DNA of 64,000 nucleotides from Bimuria novae-zelandiae CBS 107.79 (Eukaryota > Ascomycota > Dothideomycetes > Pleosporales > Didymosphaeriaceae). The notes beneath the pieces were generated by a model. It was not told the origin of the DNA and did no database searches. It worked only from the letters and a program-made list of their open reading frames with translations. Below are positions 35,520-48,595 of this stretch, one piece after another. The position numbers and the translations under genes were made by a program. The stretch spans positions 963,228 through 1,027,227 of the forward strand of contig ML976670.1 of NCBI GenBank assembly GCA_010015655.1, read 5' to 3'. Each line of letters opens with the position of its first letter. Position 1 is the first letter of the stretch.

Positions 35520-38500
35520 CTCTCTTTCCTCTATTAGGGATAAAGAAAAATTTCTGCGTTTTATCATACTATATAGCTTTGTAATTGTTTTATTATCTGC
35601 TTATAATCCTCTTACTATTATAAACTTCTTACTAGTTCTATTCTCGCGTGTCTAATTTTATATTCTTCCTATTAGTAGTTATTATAGTAGTATGTTTACG
35701 CTAGTGCGTTTACTTATTATTATATATATAAAATTGCTTCTCGTCTAGCTTCTAAACCTTACTCTTTTATAATCTTTTTTTTATCTTAACTTCGTGTACT
35801 ATAATATCTTACTTTTAGTCTAGTCTTCTTTAACTTTATAATTTAATTCCTCTCCCTATTTTAAATAAATAGGTAGTCCTTTGCGTAATACTTGCGTAAT
35901 AATAACTTTTAAGTATTAAAAGCGTGTTATTAATTTTAATAATAAGATAAAAAAAGCCCTACCCTTATTATAGTTACTTAGCTACTAACTTAAAAGATAA
36001 AGCTCTTTAAAGATAAAACTACTATTTCTAATACCAGTATAATCCTCCTTAGCTAGCTTATTAAGAAGTTTTAAACCTTCTTTTACGCTTTTTTTACTTA
36101 TTTCTACTTTCTGCTTTTTACTTTTCACTTTTTTAACCTTTTTTTTTGTTTTTTAATAGCCTAGGTGTGCGCACTCGCTAACTTAACAAACTTAGCTTTT
36201 AGGGCCTAATCTTACTATGCACGATAATTAAGCGCTAGTATATTAACTATAGTACTTATAAATACGTCTGTTAGTAAGTACTAGTACGTAAGATAGTGCC
36301 CGGCGCGAAGTGCCGTACAGATAAGATTATTAGCTACACTAGATAAGTATGCTTTAGTCTAACTTATTTTAGATAATTTTAAGGTATACGCTAGTAACTT
36401 CTTTCCTTCCCTAAATTTAGCCTGACCTTAATCAAATTAGCTATAAAAAGTTTACTAATACTATAATTATTAGTGCAGGCTATCTTGCAAATAAAGTTTT
36501 AAAAAGTAGCTAAAAGTAAAAGACCTTTCTTACTAACCTAAACGCGTTCTATTCTACTTATAAGGTTATTATTATTAATTACTGTACCTCCTTTAAGAGC
36601 AAGACTACTATTATTTTACGTTTTATTACTTTTTAAAAAAAAACCTATTTAGCTCTTAGAGCGCATTGCTATTACAGTTAATAAGACTTTTAACTTTTTT
36701 TAAGCTTATACTACTAACTTTAAGGCATTTTATTAAGAGTATAAAAACCTTTTTATAAGTTCCTTTTAGATACTAAAGCTATCTTTTACAACTCATATTG
36801 TGTAGCTCTTTGGTAAGTTTATAGTGATAGATAAGGGCATTATAATAAATAGTCTTTAGGTAATAAATAATATCCTCGCGGGAGCAAATACCCTTACTTA
36901 AGCCTACTAGGACTTGCGCTAGTAGCTTTAAGCTATTATAATTAATAAGTACTTAAGTAAGGAGGATGATAGTTTCTCTAACTGTAGTAGTATTTTAAAT
37001 AGTAGAGGAAAAATCTAGACATTTTTAAGGAGGGTTTTACTATTCCTTTAGTAGCTAAAGATATCTCTCTTACCTAGTTTCTCTCTTCTTCTTATTTTTA
37101 GTTTACTTCTAAGGCTTTCTTCTTTTATAAAAGTTATTTTATATTATTATAAAAACTATTTAGTTCCCTTGTTAACTCTAGTAGTTTTAAAGATGTTTTA
37201 AGTTACTTTTTTAAGATTTCTTCTTAACTTCCTTTCTTAAGTAGATAGAATTATTTATATCTTCTTTTTGCCTAATTCTTAGCCTTTCCTAATATTTAAT
37301 TTTATCCCTTAATAATATTATTCCTATCTTTATTTTAAATACCTTTATCTGGCTAGATTTTTTTACTTAGTAAGATAGGCATCGTAGAGCCTCCTTTAGG
37401 CCCTAATAAAAGCTAATTTAGGGGATATTACAATAGAATCCTATTAAGGGTTTTCTATTATAATCTTAATATAGCTTAGTAAACTTTTTTAATAGTCTAA
37501 CGTAGTAGTTTAGTTAAGGTTCTATCAAGGTTTCTAAATTCTTTTAGAGTAGTTTTCTTACTGTACTAGATATTCTACTCTCTTACCTTTATAGGACTAA
37601 TATTGTATATATATATTAATTATACTATACTTTTCCTTCCCCTCTTCTATTATAATTGCTTCGGGTTAAGCATTATTAGTAATCTAAGTAGGGAGAAGGT
37701 TTAATAAGGCTAACTTTAGCCTATTTACGTAGAACTTTAGGTGCATGTTTAGTAGGATATCTAGTTCTACTACGTTAAAGTTTATTACCTTTCTTATAGT
37801 AAATTTTATTTACTTCTAGTTAAGCTTCTTGCTTAACCACTAGTTTTAGAAACAGTCTTTATACTTTATCTATACCTTATCTTTTTTTTAAGATTAAAGT
37901 GTTCTTGCGTTCATAGTTTAATAGGCGCTTTTATTTTTATTAGGCTATTACTATTTTCGCATAGGTAAATTTAAAAATTTCTTTAAACTTTTTTATTATT
38001 GTCTTTGCATCCTTCTTTACGTTACTTTTAAGTTTTAAGACTAATCTCTATGCCTCAAAATTCGTAACTAGTTTAATATTCTAGCTATAAGATACAAAAA
38101 ATAGGCTAACTCTTATTAATATAGCTTCTCGCCCTTTAATAGCTACCCAAGCTATAGGAAGCTACTTTATTTAATTATCTTATTACTAGTTATAATATGC
38201 CTATAGGTTAGTTTTAAAGATGGAGTTTATTTATTCTATTTACCTATCTATCTCTAGGTACTTTACTACAGACAGTCTTGAATTAATACCTGCTTATTTA
38301 TAAAGCATAGTCAAAAATCCGCTTTCGAATTGTTTCCCGCGGTCTAATATATTAGAGAAGGGGAATAAATAGCCTACTATTTAGTATTAAAAGAATAGTA
38401 TTGTTACTATAGGTATATTAAAGTTTAAAAGATTAATAAAATTAGGATTCATACTAAGTTTATTTATAATTACTATACTATTCGTGTAACTATTACTTTT

Positions 38501-39293
38501 AGGTAAAGTAGTAATAAGGTCTATTATAATATCCTTCTATTCCTATTTAGGTAGTAATAGGAGTTTTAGCAAGCCCTGTTTTGCTTCTCTTTATATTTTA
38601 GTTCTTTTATAAATATTACAGTTCTTAATATACTACCTTAATTAATTAAATATCCTTAGAAATGAATACTCTTAAGTAAGAATTTTATAAGTATTTTCTT
38701 ATTTTAAGTATTTTAAAGCTAAGAAGCTATACGCGACTACTATTAGCTTTATCTATAAAAGTTTTAATTTTAGTACCTAGTATCTTAGCCTATAGCATAA
38801 ATACCCTTTGTTATATATACTATATTCTAAAATACTAATCTACCTGGATTTAAACTTCTTAAGCTTGTTTTCAATATAAGCCTTTATTTTACTATACACG
38901 CTATCTTTATTATGTTCTGCCTTTTACTATATAGTATTAAAGTCTAGTTTACGTCGTTTAGCAGGATTATCGCCTCCTTAAAAAGTTGATATAGGTAGTT
39001 TAGAACATGTTAGATAAGCAAGCACCAGGTCCTTATCTATTTTAATATAGTTAGGTTCCTTTATAGTAGTAGGTATTTTAAGAAATAAAAGACTTTAGGT
39101 TATTTCTCTTAGTAGTTTTTTAAAAAAGCGTAAAGTGTCTTAACCTTAATTTATTATCTTTACTATCCTTTAGTAGGTTTTAGTCCCTCTAAAAAAGGGT
39201 ATATGCCCTAGAGTTTACTAATCCTAGTCTATATATAAATATTATATTAATATAGCTAAGTATATTTGTCTACTAAACGTGTTATTTATCTAA
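35520..39293 (-). pseudogene. Gypsy-2 pol, integrase part, degraded
   Basis: On the minus strand near 38,600-38,420 the translation keeps the gypsy integrase start of the catalytic core (IIIDLITTLPKSNSYTNSIV). The remainder is too mutated for more precise domain calls. Copia-D (TSD TCTTT) interrupts it at 39,294-39,298. Confidence 0.65.
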
Positions 39294-39298
39294 TCTTT

Positions 39299-39540
39299 TG
39301 TTGATACGGTAATAGGCTGTTGGATCAAGACTTCGTTGCAACGATGTGGTGTTGATTTGATTCTTGATTGCAGATCTATTGTGGTGGGCTATTGTAAGAA
39401 GTATTTATCGAGCGTGGTTTGTCCCTTGCTAGCCTAATTAGGACTAGCGTAACAAACTACAGGCAAACTGCGTAATAAACCGCAGGCAAACTATATAGCG
39501 GTGAAAGCCGTAGCAGTGTTACGCAGGTTTAAAGCCAACA
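39299..39540 (-). repeat. Copia-D LTR (left, 3' LTR)
   Basis: 242-bp repeat; preceded by TSD TCTTT. Internal short direct repeat of the type CGCAGGCAAACTRYRTAGCG/GCGTAATAAACCGCAGGC near 39,450-39,500. Confidence 0.93.
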
Positions 39541-39699
39541 CTGGCTATCTTTTCTTTTATGCTACATGTGGCCAGTTCAGCCTAGAACGCTCAAATCTGC
39601 AATAAAACACAATCTGTAATAGTTGCTAGTTTTCTAACCAGACTAGCGCTGGTACGCGTCCTCTTAGTGCTTATCTCGCTACTCCTTTTATAGACTTAC

Positions 39700-42600
39700 T
39701 ACTTCTTGCTGTCGTAATTATACTTTAGGGTATTAACTTTAGCACGATTGACCCAGCCTTGCACGCGAAGCTTAAGCTAGTTATAGTTAATAAGATGCTC
39801 TATAGCTAAGTTAGAGCTAGCCTTGGTTATTAAGTCTGCTAGATTGTCACGTCTATCGATCTAGCGGATGTCCATGAGATTATTGCGCTTATAGGCCTTA
39901 CGTAGAGCTATAATGTCAATTATAAGGCGCTTCTCCTTAGTAGTGCTAAGCTTAATAAGGTAATTATATAAGGAGCGTGAGTTAGTGCACACGATAATAG
40001 AGACATTAGGGAGGTTAAGTTACTATATAATTATGTTAATTGTACCGCTAATTATAATTATAATATCGACTCTATAGGCCATCGCGTAGATCTTAGATAT
40101 AAGGACGCTGCGAGTAACGCGCTTACACTTAATAGATAACTAGTAGATAATATTACTAGTAAACTTAAAGTTACGATCGCCATCTTTAGTCTTATTACTA
40201 AGCGTGATTACGAAGCCTATTTGTAATAATATATCCTTATTATTAGTAAATAATACGTTAATAAAGGCGTATAGCTTTAAGTTGCTTAAGTCTAGTAGGA
40301 TAAAGTTAAGGCCGCGAGTGATATTCTCCTTCTACTAGATAATACGCTTATTTAATCTAGCAATTTCTTCTTTTATAGGCTTACTTACTTAGGCTGCGGC
40401 GGCGAGGTCGAAGCTCGCCTTAAGTTAATAAATTATTATAATGTAAGCACCTTAAGCGCGCTATTAAATATATAATTACTTATTATTAGCTATTTTTAGC
40501 TTCTTGCCTTGCTTCTTCTGGCGCAGAGTAATAGCGCGATTATTATTATTAAGCTTAATAATATAGCTATTAAAGTCAATTTACGCGTCTAGTAAGAGAA
40601 ACTACTTAGGCTTAGCCTTAAAACGCAGCTCTTAGTCCTTAAGGTCTATAAAAGCTTTGTTAGACAGACTAAGCGTGTCGTTAGTTTGCATGCTAATAAT
40701 GCCGAAGCACTTACTATTAGCCTTACTAATAAGCAGGCATGGATTATAAGTAGATGTCACTATATAGAGAGTCTTGGTGTAGTGTTTATTATACGTTAAC
40801 CACTAATAGGCACCTGCTTCAGCAATACCGTACAGCGGCTTAATAATAACTATAACTATGTTTGTTAGATAACTTTCCTTAAGCTGGGCTAGTATGTTAG
40901 CTATAATAGTACGCTAGAGTGGATCATCCGATTGCGTATAGGCCTGAGTGATGTCACGGAGCCAGAGGTACATGCCTAGCTTTAATAGTAATGGTACTAG
41001 AGCGATAATCACACGCTGGCTTGCACGCTGGATAGTGGGAGACTATGTTAGGACAAGCTTCTTATCGTTATTAGCGTATCCTTAGATAACAAGACAGGAC
41101 TTTTTATACGGGCGATTAGTAGTCTTGCCCTTAACTTTATTAATAATGCGTAACTTAAAGATGCGGACCTTATTATAATAGTAAGGACTATACTTCTTAA
41201 AGCAAAAGACACCTTATGTTATAAAGGCGTTAATTTCTACCTTTATAAATGCTTTAAATAGTTGCCCTAGTGTTATAATCTTGCTAACTGCTCGTAGCTT
41301 CTTAGCTAGAATAAGATTATTACGCTTACGTTAATTAAGGTTAACTATAGTAGTTATAACTTTGTTAGGTTTTAGCTTATTTCTTAAGCCTTTTAGCCTA
41401 CCGCGCTTACGCTTGGGCGGGCTCCTCTATAATAAGAGTAAAATTATTATTAGAGCTACTGTTGTCCTCGTCCTCTGCAGGAGGGGTAATAATAGTCATA
41501 TTATCTACATAATACGGGCGCACTGCGGTGATGCGGAAGGTAACTTATTTATTATTAATTTTAACAACCACGGATTGCTTGTCAACGTGGAGGGCGATTA
41601 TTTAATACAGGCTAGACTATTTATAGTTCTCCTGCCAGACCTTAACGCTACTTAGGATAGGTAATAGTAAGATATTAGTTACGTTAGGACTATTATAAGT
41701 TATAAGAGCCTTATTAACTTAGCGCTTTACCTTAATCTTGCGTACTTTAGCTATTACTTTACGCACTGCAGCGCCGCGGGTAGTAATAAATAGTAATAGT
41801 AGTAATTTCTTTAATAGGCGAGGATATGCTCTAAAGACAAGAAGAGTTAGGACAAGTCCGTTAAGACCTACGGTGTTATTAACAGCCTTAATAGCCATCT
41901 GCAAGATATGTTCGGGAGTGGTTATGCGTCTAACGTCTGTAAAGATTACCCTATAAGCACGGCGAATAGGAGCATAATAGCGCTTAACCTTGCTAATTAA
42001 ATAATATGCCTCTACCAGGACTTCCTTAACCTTAATTATAAGTAACGTGGCGTTGTTAATAAACTTATTAGTAATAAAGTTCTTGCCAGCATCTGTCTTA
42101 ATAACGTCGAGAGGACTAACGTATATATCGATTCACATGGCGCGAAGGAGATCCCAAGTAGTATTTGCCTAAATATTTAGCATAAATTAAGTAGCTTAAA
42201 AAGCTGTGCCTTTATCAACTACGTGGAGCACTGGTTTCTGATTAATATATATTATATTAATAATAACGTATAAGTTAAAGTCCATGTTATCGCGAATAGT
42301 AAAGCGGAAACGGCCAGGTGCTTTGCTGTGGATTTAACACTGGTGACAGTACTTATTAATATAATTAATAATGTCCTTGTTAATATCTTTATAGCCTGCT
42401 TTGCTAAGGATCTTGTGCAGTCGTCTAGCAGCAGGATGGCCAAAGCGTTGGTAAAGCTGGCGCAGCTTAGTCTCGGTTAAGTAGTAGACAACGGTCTCTT
42501 GTTTATTAAGCAGGAGCCATGGATGTCCCCATTTACAGACAATTAGGAATTCTTTGCCACCTTGAACGAGCATATTATCGATGTTGTTAAAGAAGATACT

Positions 42601-44870
42601 ATAATAATCTATATTATTTAAGCAGAGTAGAAATAGTGTGTTAGTTAGTATTACTATAAAGGTAATTGTACTAAATAGCGTGCTGACATTAACGTTGCTA
42701 AGGGAGAAACACTTTAGATTATTTCTAAATTAGATTTAACAACGTCCTGCGGTAGACTTATTAATAACTATAAATAGTTAGATAAGCTGCAGCGCCTTTA
42801 CTTATGTCTTGCTAGTAGTTAAGACACTAGCTACACTAGTGTTAGGCATAATACCTTAAAAGATATCTGCGCCGTAGCGTGAATTAAATAAGAAGAGTTA
42901 AGTATCTTTATTTACTTTACTAAAGATGTAAGGATTATTGCCTGTAATTATATAAAGTGCGGTAGCGTTATTAAGGCTAGAGACGATAGCGTCGCTGTTA
43001 ACCTTACTATAGGATGCAGTTAAGTAGACTTGGTTAGTAAAATATACTTTAATGTTATTATTACTAGTATTATTATCGCTGTCGTCGCTGTCTTCAAGCT
43101 CTATGCCTTTATAGCCGGCGAGAAACACTTTATAGCTCGGGGTATTAGGATTATCTTAAGCGTATTAGTTATAGCGTTAGTAATGCTCCATGCGCTCCTT
43201 CTTTAAGTATCAAGTTAATTAGCACTTAGGCTACTTATAGATAAAGCATATCTTGTTGCGGCGATTGCCTAAGTAGTTTAACTAACAATTATTATTATTA
43301 AATTAATTGCCACGCGATCCGCCTTAACCTTAATAGTGGTAGCTATAGTAGTTATTATCTAATAATCCTGTAGCTTGTTAATTATTACGGATATAGCGGC
43401 GATTAGTGTAATACTGCTCATCTGCATCTCGTGATAGAAACTGGCTATTAGGATAACAGCTCAACCACATGCTAACGGCGTTGCGGAGATCTACAGCGAC
43501 ACCTTTAAATGTGGTCGCTAGTTTTAAGCAAGCTATGGTAGTTGCTTTAATACTACGGCATGCGCTAAGGAGCTATTACGCAAGCAAATACTAATTATAG
43601 CTTTTACCCTAGTCCTGTAATAGTGCCTAATAGAGCATGTTTATCTTACTAATAACTATTTTAAGACACTCCATAGGGTCTTTCTTAGGGTTAGCAGTTA
43701 TGACGCTCTTAAGCGTAGTGCTATGCCACTCCTAGAGGTATATCTAGTAAGCTTGTGTAGTGTTAAAGTACGTGCGTAGCTTGTTAAGCATTGTATTATA
43801 AGTGAGCGTAAGCGCCTAGGGAGCAATATAATTATAGTAATACTAAAGCGCTTAGCTAGTAAGCATAATAGAGAGTGCTATTTTATACTACTTATCCTTA
43901 TTAATCCTAACCTTAGTGCAGAGGTCGTTGAACACCTTAATCTTTATCTTAAGGATATTATATTTATTACCTAAATACTTCTGCTCCGGCGTGTATAACT
44001 TGGCGAGGTTAGTAAGTAAATAAGAGTTATTCTTCACAGGCGTAAATCTAGGTTGTAATAATAATAATAATCCTCCACCTAGCGGAGCTCGCTGCTACTA
44101 CTATTATTCTTTATTATCTGCGATCTAGTGGCACTTAAAGCCTTCGCAGAGCCTTATAAGCTTAAGATACTTAGCGGGCCATTTTAGGATAGCGGTTAAT
44201 ATGAGGAGTTCTGCGAATTAGTTAGGGAGATTATTACTATTACCCTGCTTAATATAGATGCCTTGCTAGCGAAGGAGCTCTTTAAGTGCTTTTTAGATAC
44301 GCTTATTAATGCTGTTAAAGAAATCGCAGGTAAAATTTTTAAAATACTCCTTAAACTTAAGTAGTAAAAATAGGTTAAATATGTCATCTTCTTCCACCTG
44401 TATTATCTAGTTAATAACTATAGTATTAAGTTTGTCTGTATTAATGGTAGCGTTAGCGATGTTAAAATCTTAGTTAGCGTACTAGTCCTTGTAGATTGTC
44501 TTATCTAGGTACCACGAGCGATTCTTTGTTTAGGTGTACTTTATAATAGCGTTTTAGATGTGGGCCTATAATTAGTATAATTTAACAAAAGTTAGCGTGG
44601 TTGACGCAAATCTCCTTCCGAACTGAGCCTTAGTAGGGACAATCCAGGCGGAGAGATCCTTCAAATACGAGGCGCCGCTGATCCTGATACAGGATAGCAG
44701 TGAGCTTGTCGTACCTGTACTTCGCACTAGCGATGCTGTATCCTAGGCCTTGGTAGGGGAGGAGGCATGCGCTAACCGCTTCTATCGCCAGAATACTCAG
44801 CCTGAAACGTGCGCTGAGATTCCCTGTACACAGTATATCTTGCCAATCTGTGGTGTAGCAACCACTAATT
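39700..44870 (-). pseudogene. Copia-D gag-pol with a QTDD-type RT, RIP-damaged
   Basis: Minus-strand polyprotein. From the 5' side: gag (about 44,600-43,200); a 76-codon open stretch with an acidic DSDDSD patch (43,128-42,898); an intact 79-codon gag-pre-integrase stretch (42,573-42,334) with ETKLRQLYQRFGHPAARRLH and a terminal CHQC; integrase (about 42,330-41,700); and RT. At 40,705-40,671 the RT reads FGIISMQTNDT, corresponding to the QTDDT motif found in a fungal copia group in place of YVDD, with one Asp changed to Asn as RIP would do. RNase H lies towards 39,800. Non-functional. Confidence 0.82.
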
Positions 44871-44872
44871 AG

Positions 44873-45114
44873 TGTTAATACGGCAATAGGCTGTTGGATC
44901 AAGACTTCGTTGCAACGATGTGGTGTTGATTTGATTCTTAATTACAGATCTATTGTAGTAGGCTATTGTAAGAAGTATTTATCGAGCGTGGTTTGTCCCT
45001 TGCTAGCCTAATTAGGACTAGCGCAATAAACCACAAGCAAACTGCGTAACAAACCGCAGGCAAACTGCATGGCGGTAAAAGCCGTAGCAGTGTTGCGCAG
45101 GTTTAAAGCCAACA
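44873..45114 (-). repeat. Copia-D LTR (right, 5' LTR)
   Basis: 242-bp partner of 39,299-39,540, followed by TSD TCTTT. Confidence 0.93.
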
Positions 45115-45219
45115 TCTTTATTTAGTAGCAAAATACTTAAGGTTCTTATAATTAGTGTGGACTATAAGGTGCTTTACTACTTAATATATATAATTTTATT
45201 TATTTATATATTTAATAAC

Positions 45220-45310
45220 CAGTGATGTTCACGGATGGATTGGATATCCATCCATGCAAAATCCACAAAATCCATGAAAATCTAATCCATCCGTTTTAAG
45301 CTTATTATGT
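45220..45310 (+). repeat. hAT left terminal and subterminal repeats
   Basis: TIR CAGTGATGTTCACGGATGGA and onward, followed by repeated ATCCATCC / TGGAT units in both orientations, a likely array of transposase-binding sites. Confidence 0.85.
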
Positions 45311-45541
45311 TCTACTATTGGACGCTACAGATGTCGCAAAAGCTTATTCTAGCGTTTAGTATTAAGTATATCCATCTTAATAGCTATTTTAGTATTAAGA
45401 ATCGTTACTTTAGCTACGCAGGCGCTCGAACTAGATAACACATTAATACCCTATTAACGATATAGTAGAAATAGATTAATAAAGTGCCTTAGTATTTTAA
45501 TATAGGAGAAAAGAGTACTATAAAAAACAGCGCGTAAAGTT

Positions 45542-48241
45542 TTAGTCTAATATCTCCTTATCTATATTATCTAATTCGTCTAAGTCCTCTACAGAGTTAT
45601 TACTAATCTTAATTAATCCTGCCCTCTCCCATAAAGCTATACACTCGTGATACCCTATAATATCGTCACTAAGACAATTATAGGGCTTCGTAATGAGGTT
45701 ACCTACGCCGCTGAAAGCTCTCTCAGGTCCATCGCTCATAGGCATGGCAGAAAGTACGTTAAGAGCTATCTAAGATACTCTTAGCCAGCGTCGTCGTTGC
45801 TCATCCTGTTGCCACTAAATAAAAGGAGGAACATTAATAGCAAACTAAGAAAGCTTAAAGTACTTTACTAACTCGTCGCTGTCTACCTATTATTTCTTAT
45901 TTGCCTTTGCTTAACCTTTTCGCGCAAAGGTCTCCTATCTTAAGAGCACTTAGGTAGTCTTAGAAGAAGATAGGTCTATCTCTTATTAGTTAAGTATTAT
46001 TCTGTCCTTGTAATTACAATTATACAGCTCTTCGATCCATCCTTATGCAATAGCTAGCCAAGTTGGATGCTCTATTACCCATTAAGAACGGATGTAATCC
46101 ATGCCCCAGGTAGGATCTAAGACGATTGCCACCGTGTAGGCCGGAGACTCTGTAAACAAGGTGTAGTACTTTAATGCCGTCTCCCAGCCTTTATAAAGAC
46201 GCTATTTAAGCTAGATATCTCTATCCATTCGTGCTTAAAGTTCTTAAGCTTTAAGATCTATTAGGAGATCGTCTAGCAAAGTATATAATTATCTAATATT
46301 ACTATACTCTTAAGGATCGTCGTTACTATTACTAAGATAACTTTAGAGGCGCAAAGTAAGCTCGTTTAGAGGTTTAAGAAGCTTAAGATTCTCCTTTAAG
46401 TACTACTACTTAGCTATAGAAAGACGGAGATCTAGTTAATAGTAGCTAATAAATTAACTCTACTAGCTACTACTTTGCCACTACGATCTAGTATTATTAA
46501 GAGACTATAATTTATCTTTACAAAAGTCGTTAAGCACCTCTTTAAGCACTACAGCTCGCTTAATTATTAGGTATGTGGAATTCTAGCAGGTGGCGTTACT
46601 GAGTATCAACTACAAAGGTCTTGTGAGGCTATCTAATCGCACCTATCTAGGATGAACTTCCTAAGTAGTAATAAACCTGGCGTTTCTTAAGGTATTTTTC
46701 CTAATCTATTTAATAATATTGCAAAGCTTTCCGATAGTCCTATAAGCTTTATATTGCTTAAAAAATGCCACCTCCTCTACCTAAGTTAGGCTACTAACAT
46801 TAGCTCCAAACATTAGCGCTTTCGCGACAAGGTTAAAGATATACCCTATACACCTTATACGCTACTACTTAGGGTTAAAGTTAAGCTAATTTTCCCTAAA
46901 AATTTCCCCTAGAGCGTTTATTACCGTATTATTAGCTATAGCGTTATTAGAGGTAAGATATCCTACGTGGTCTTAAAGCCCCTAGTAGGAGATAACCCCC
47001 TATAGCGATGCCGTAATATTTCTACTAGTATAGGCATCTTTTATAGCTTTAAGAGCAAGGAGAAGGTTTCGTAGATTACTTTTCTTATTAAGAAACTATA
47101 CGATAACACTATTATACAACTTATTGTTACTAGAAGTCTATAAGTTAAAGGCTAGGTAAATCTTCGTAATAGCTCGGTCCAGGTGGGCAGCAACCACATC
47201 CTTCGAACGTGCGTACTCCACGGAGATCCTACGCCTTATTGTATTGCGAGATGGGATTGCGCGAGGCATCTTTGTAGCTGAATTAAGATACTAAAACACC
47301 TCACGGAGCTTCTTAGCATCTAGCTTAACAAAGGGGATCCTGCTTATAACGATCTATCTAACTAAAAGTTAATAGAACTTATCAACGTTAAAGGAAGACG
47401 CCATAGCATTAATAGTAGTTAAACTTTCTAGAGAAGATATATTAAGCGCAAACTAATCTATCTTATCCTACCCTATAAGGGGCTAATAATTTAGATTAAA
47501 GATCTTATATTTCTTAAAATAGCTAGTAACTAACCTACACCCCTTTCTTACATCAAGGATCTTCGCCTTAAAGCAGTCAATATAGCACGGTTTACATAAG
47601 AAGAACTAAGTAAATGTCTTTTTATCCGTGCTTTTAAGTAGGACGCCGTACTTTTAGATTAATAAGTTAAGCCTCCCTTTAGAATCGTATACCTTAGTGT
47701 AAGTGTTAAACGCCTAGTTGTTAGTAAGGTTAACCTAAAAGTAATTAAAGCTTAATATCTTAATCTCGTGGCGTCTCGTAGCATATATAGAGTCTCTAGC
47801 TAATGCTAATTAAATTAGGATAGTATATTGCGAAGTTAATTCTAATGCCTCTAATTAAGAATTAAGCTAATTATTAACACCAGCATCTATAGTAACGGGG
47901 TTAGTAATAGAGCCATAAACATTGTTAATAGACATACTAAGTAACTATAAGTTTATACCGTACGTACTGCTACTCTGCTGGCTACTTTAAGTTAATAGAA
48001 CGGATAGTTATAGGGAGTCTTATAAGTCCGGCACTAACGTCACTTCTGGTGCCTAGACACGCTTACAGATTTGCGACAACGCAGAATTTAACTTAATCTA
48101 TTATTTTACCCTTTTAATAGGCGTCTTAATAGCCTCTAAAGCTTCTATAATTATTAGCGTAGGTAGGGAGACACTAGGTAGCTCTGGAGAGGTCCTTGTG
48201 CGTTGGTGCCGTAGGCGCTCGCTATCTGACTAAAGGCGCAT
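45542..48241 (-). pseudogene. hAT-family transposase, RIP-damaged
   Basis: Minus-strand coding remnant from an ATG at 48,241 to a stop at 45,542, about 900 codons, typical for fungal hAT transposases. Readable parts include an open stretch with FKAKILDVRKGCRLVTSYFK near 47,570-47,510, the RAIPSRNTIRRRISVEYARS region near 47,265-47,205, and the C-terminal hAT dimerisation domain (45,745-45,542) with MPMSDGPERAFSGVGNLITK, matching the conserved PM...ERxFS pattern. Most breaks are TAA/TAG at Gln or Trp codons. It would have excised the element by RNase H-fold chemistry. Confidence 0.88.
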
Positions 48242-48499
48242 TTTAATAGATAATTAGATAACTGGCAAAGATAAGTCGCGGGATTTAAAAAAATACTAAA
48301 TAAAAGTAGCTTTAACTATTTTAGAGCTATTAAACAGGTGTTATAGAAGTTTCGTTAAACTAGGTAAGGTTAAGTTTAGATATTACGATTTTTTAGGTCG
48401 CTTGCCTTAACAAGCCACAGGAAAACTGTTAGACGACGAAACTACTAATTTAATACCTTAATTAGGTCTAGACAACGCCTAATTAGGTATAGAACAATC

Positions 48500-48587
48500 T
48501 ACGTGGATGGATTGGATTTCCATGGGCTGTTTGGATTGGATGGATATGGATGGATTCGTTAATCCAATCCATCCATGGACATCACTG
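48500..48587 (-). repeat. hAT right terminal and subterminal repeats
   Basis: Mirror of the left end: dense TGGATTGGAT and ATCCATCC units leading to the terminal CCATGGACATCACTG. Confidence 0.85.
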
Positions 48588-48595
48588 TTAATACC

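Larger units (their letters stand above)
39299..45114 (-). mobile_element. Copia-D: structurally complete Ty1/copia element nested in Gypsy-2
   Basis: 5,816 bp with 242-bp LTRs (39,299-39,540 and 44,873-45,114) inside the perfect TSD TCTTT (39,294-39,298 and 45,115-45,119). LTRs run from TGTTRATACGG to AAGCCAACA in plus-strand terms. Nearly all differences between them are transitions. The coding direction is minus. It is unrelated in LTR sequence to Copia-A, B and C. Confidence 0.93.
45220..48587 (-). mobile_element. hAT DNA transposon nested in Gypsy-2
   Basis: 3,368 bp. The ends are 26-bp inverted repeats beginning CAGTGATGT, with two mismatches between 45,220-45,245 and the complement of 48,562-48,587. 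The flanks are an 8-bp TSD with one mismatch (TTAATAAC at 45,212-45,219; TTAATACC at 48,588-48,595). An 8-bp TSD and CA...TG ends are hallmarks of hAT. Both termini carry clustered ATCCA/TGGAT motifs that form further inverted repeats inward. Confidence 0.93.

Noticed and set aside
41362..41956. Plus-strand open frames at 41,362-41,655 and 41,738-41,956
   Set aside because: Antisense of the Copia-D integrase/RT region.
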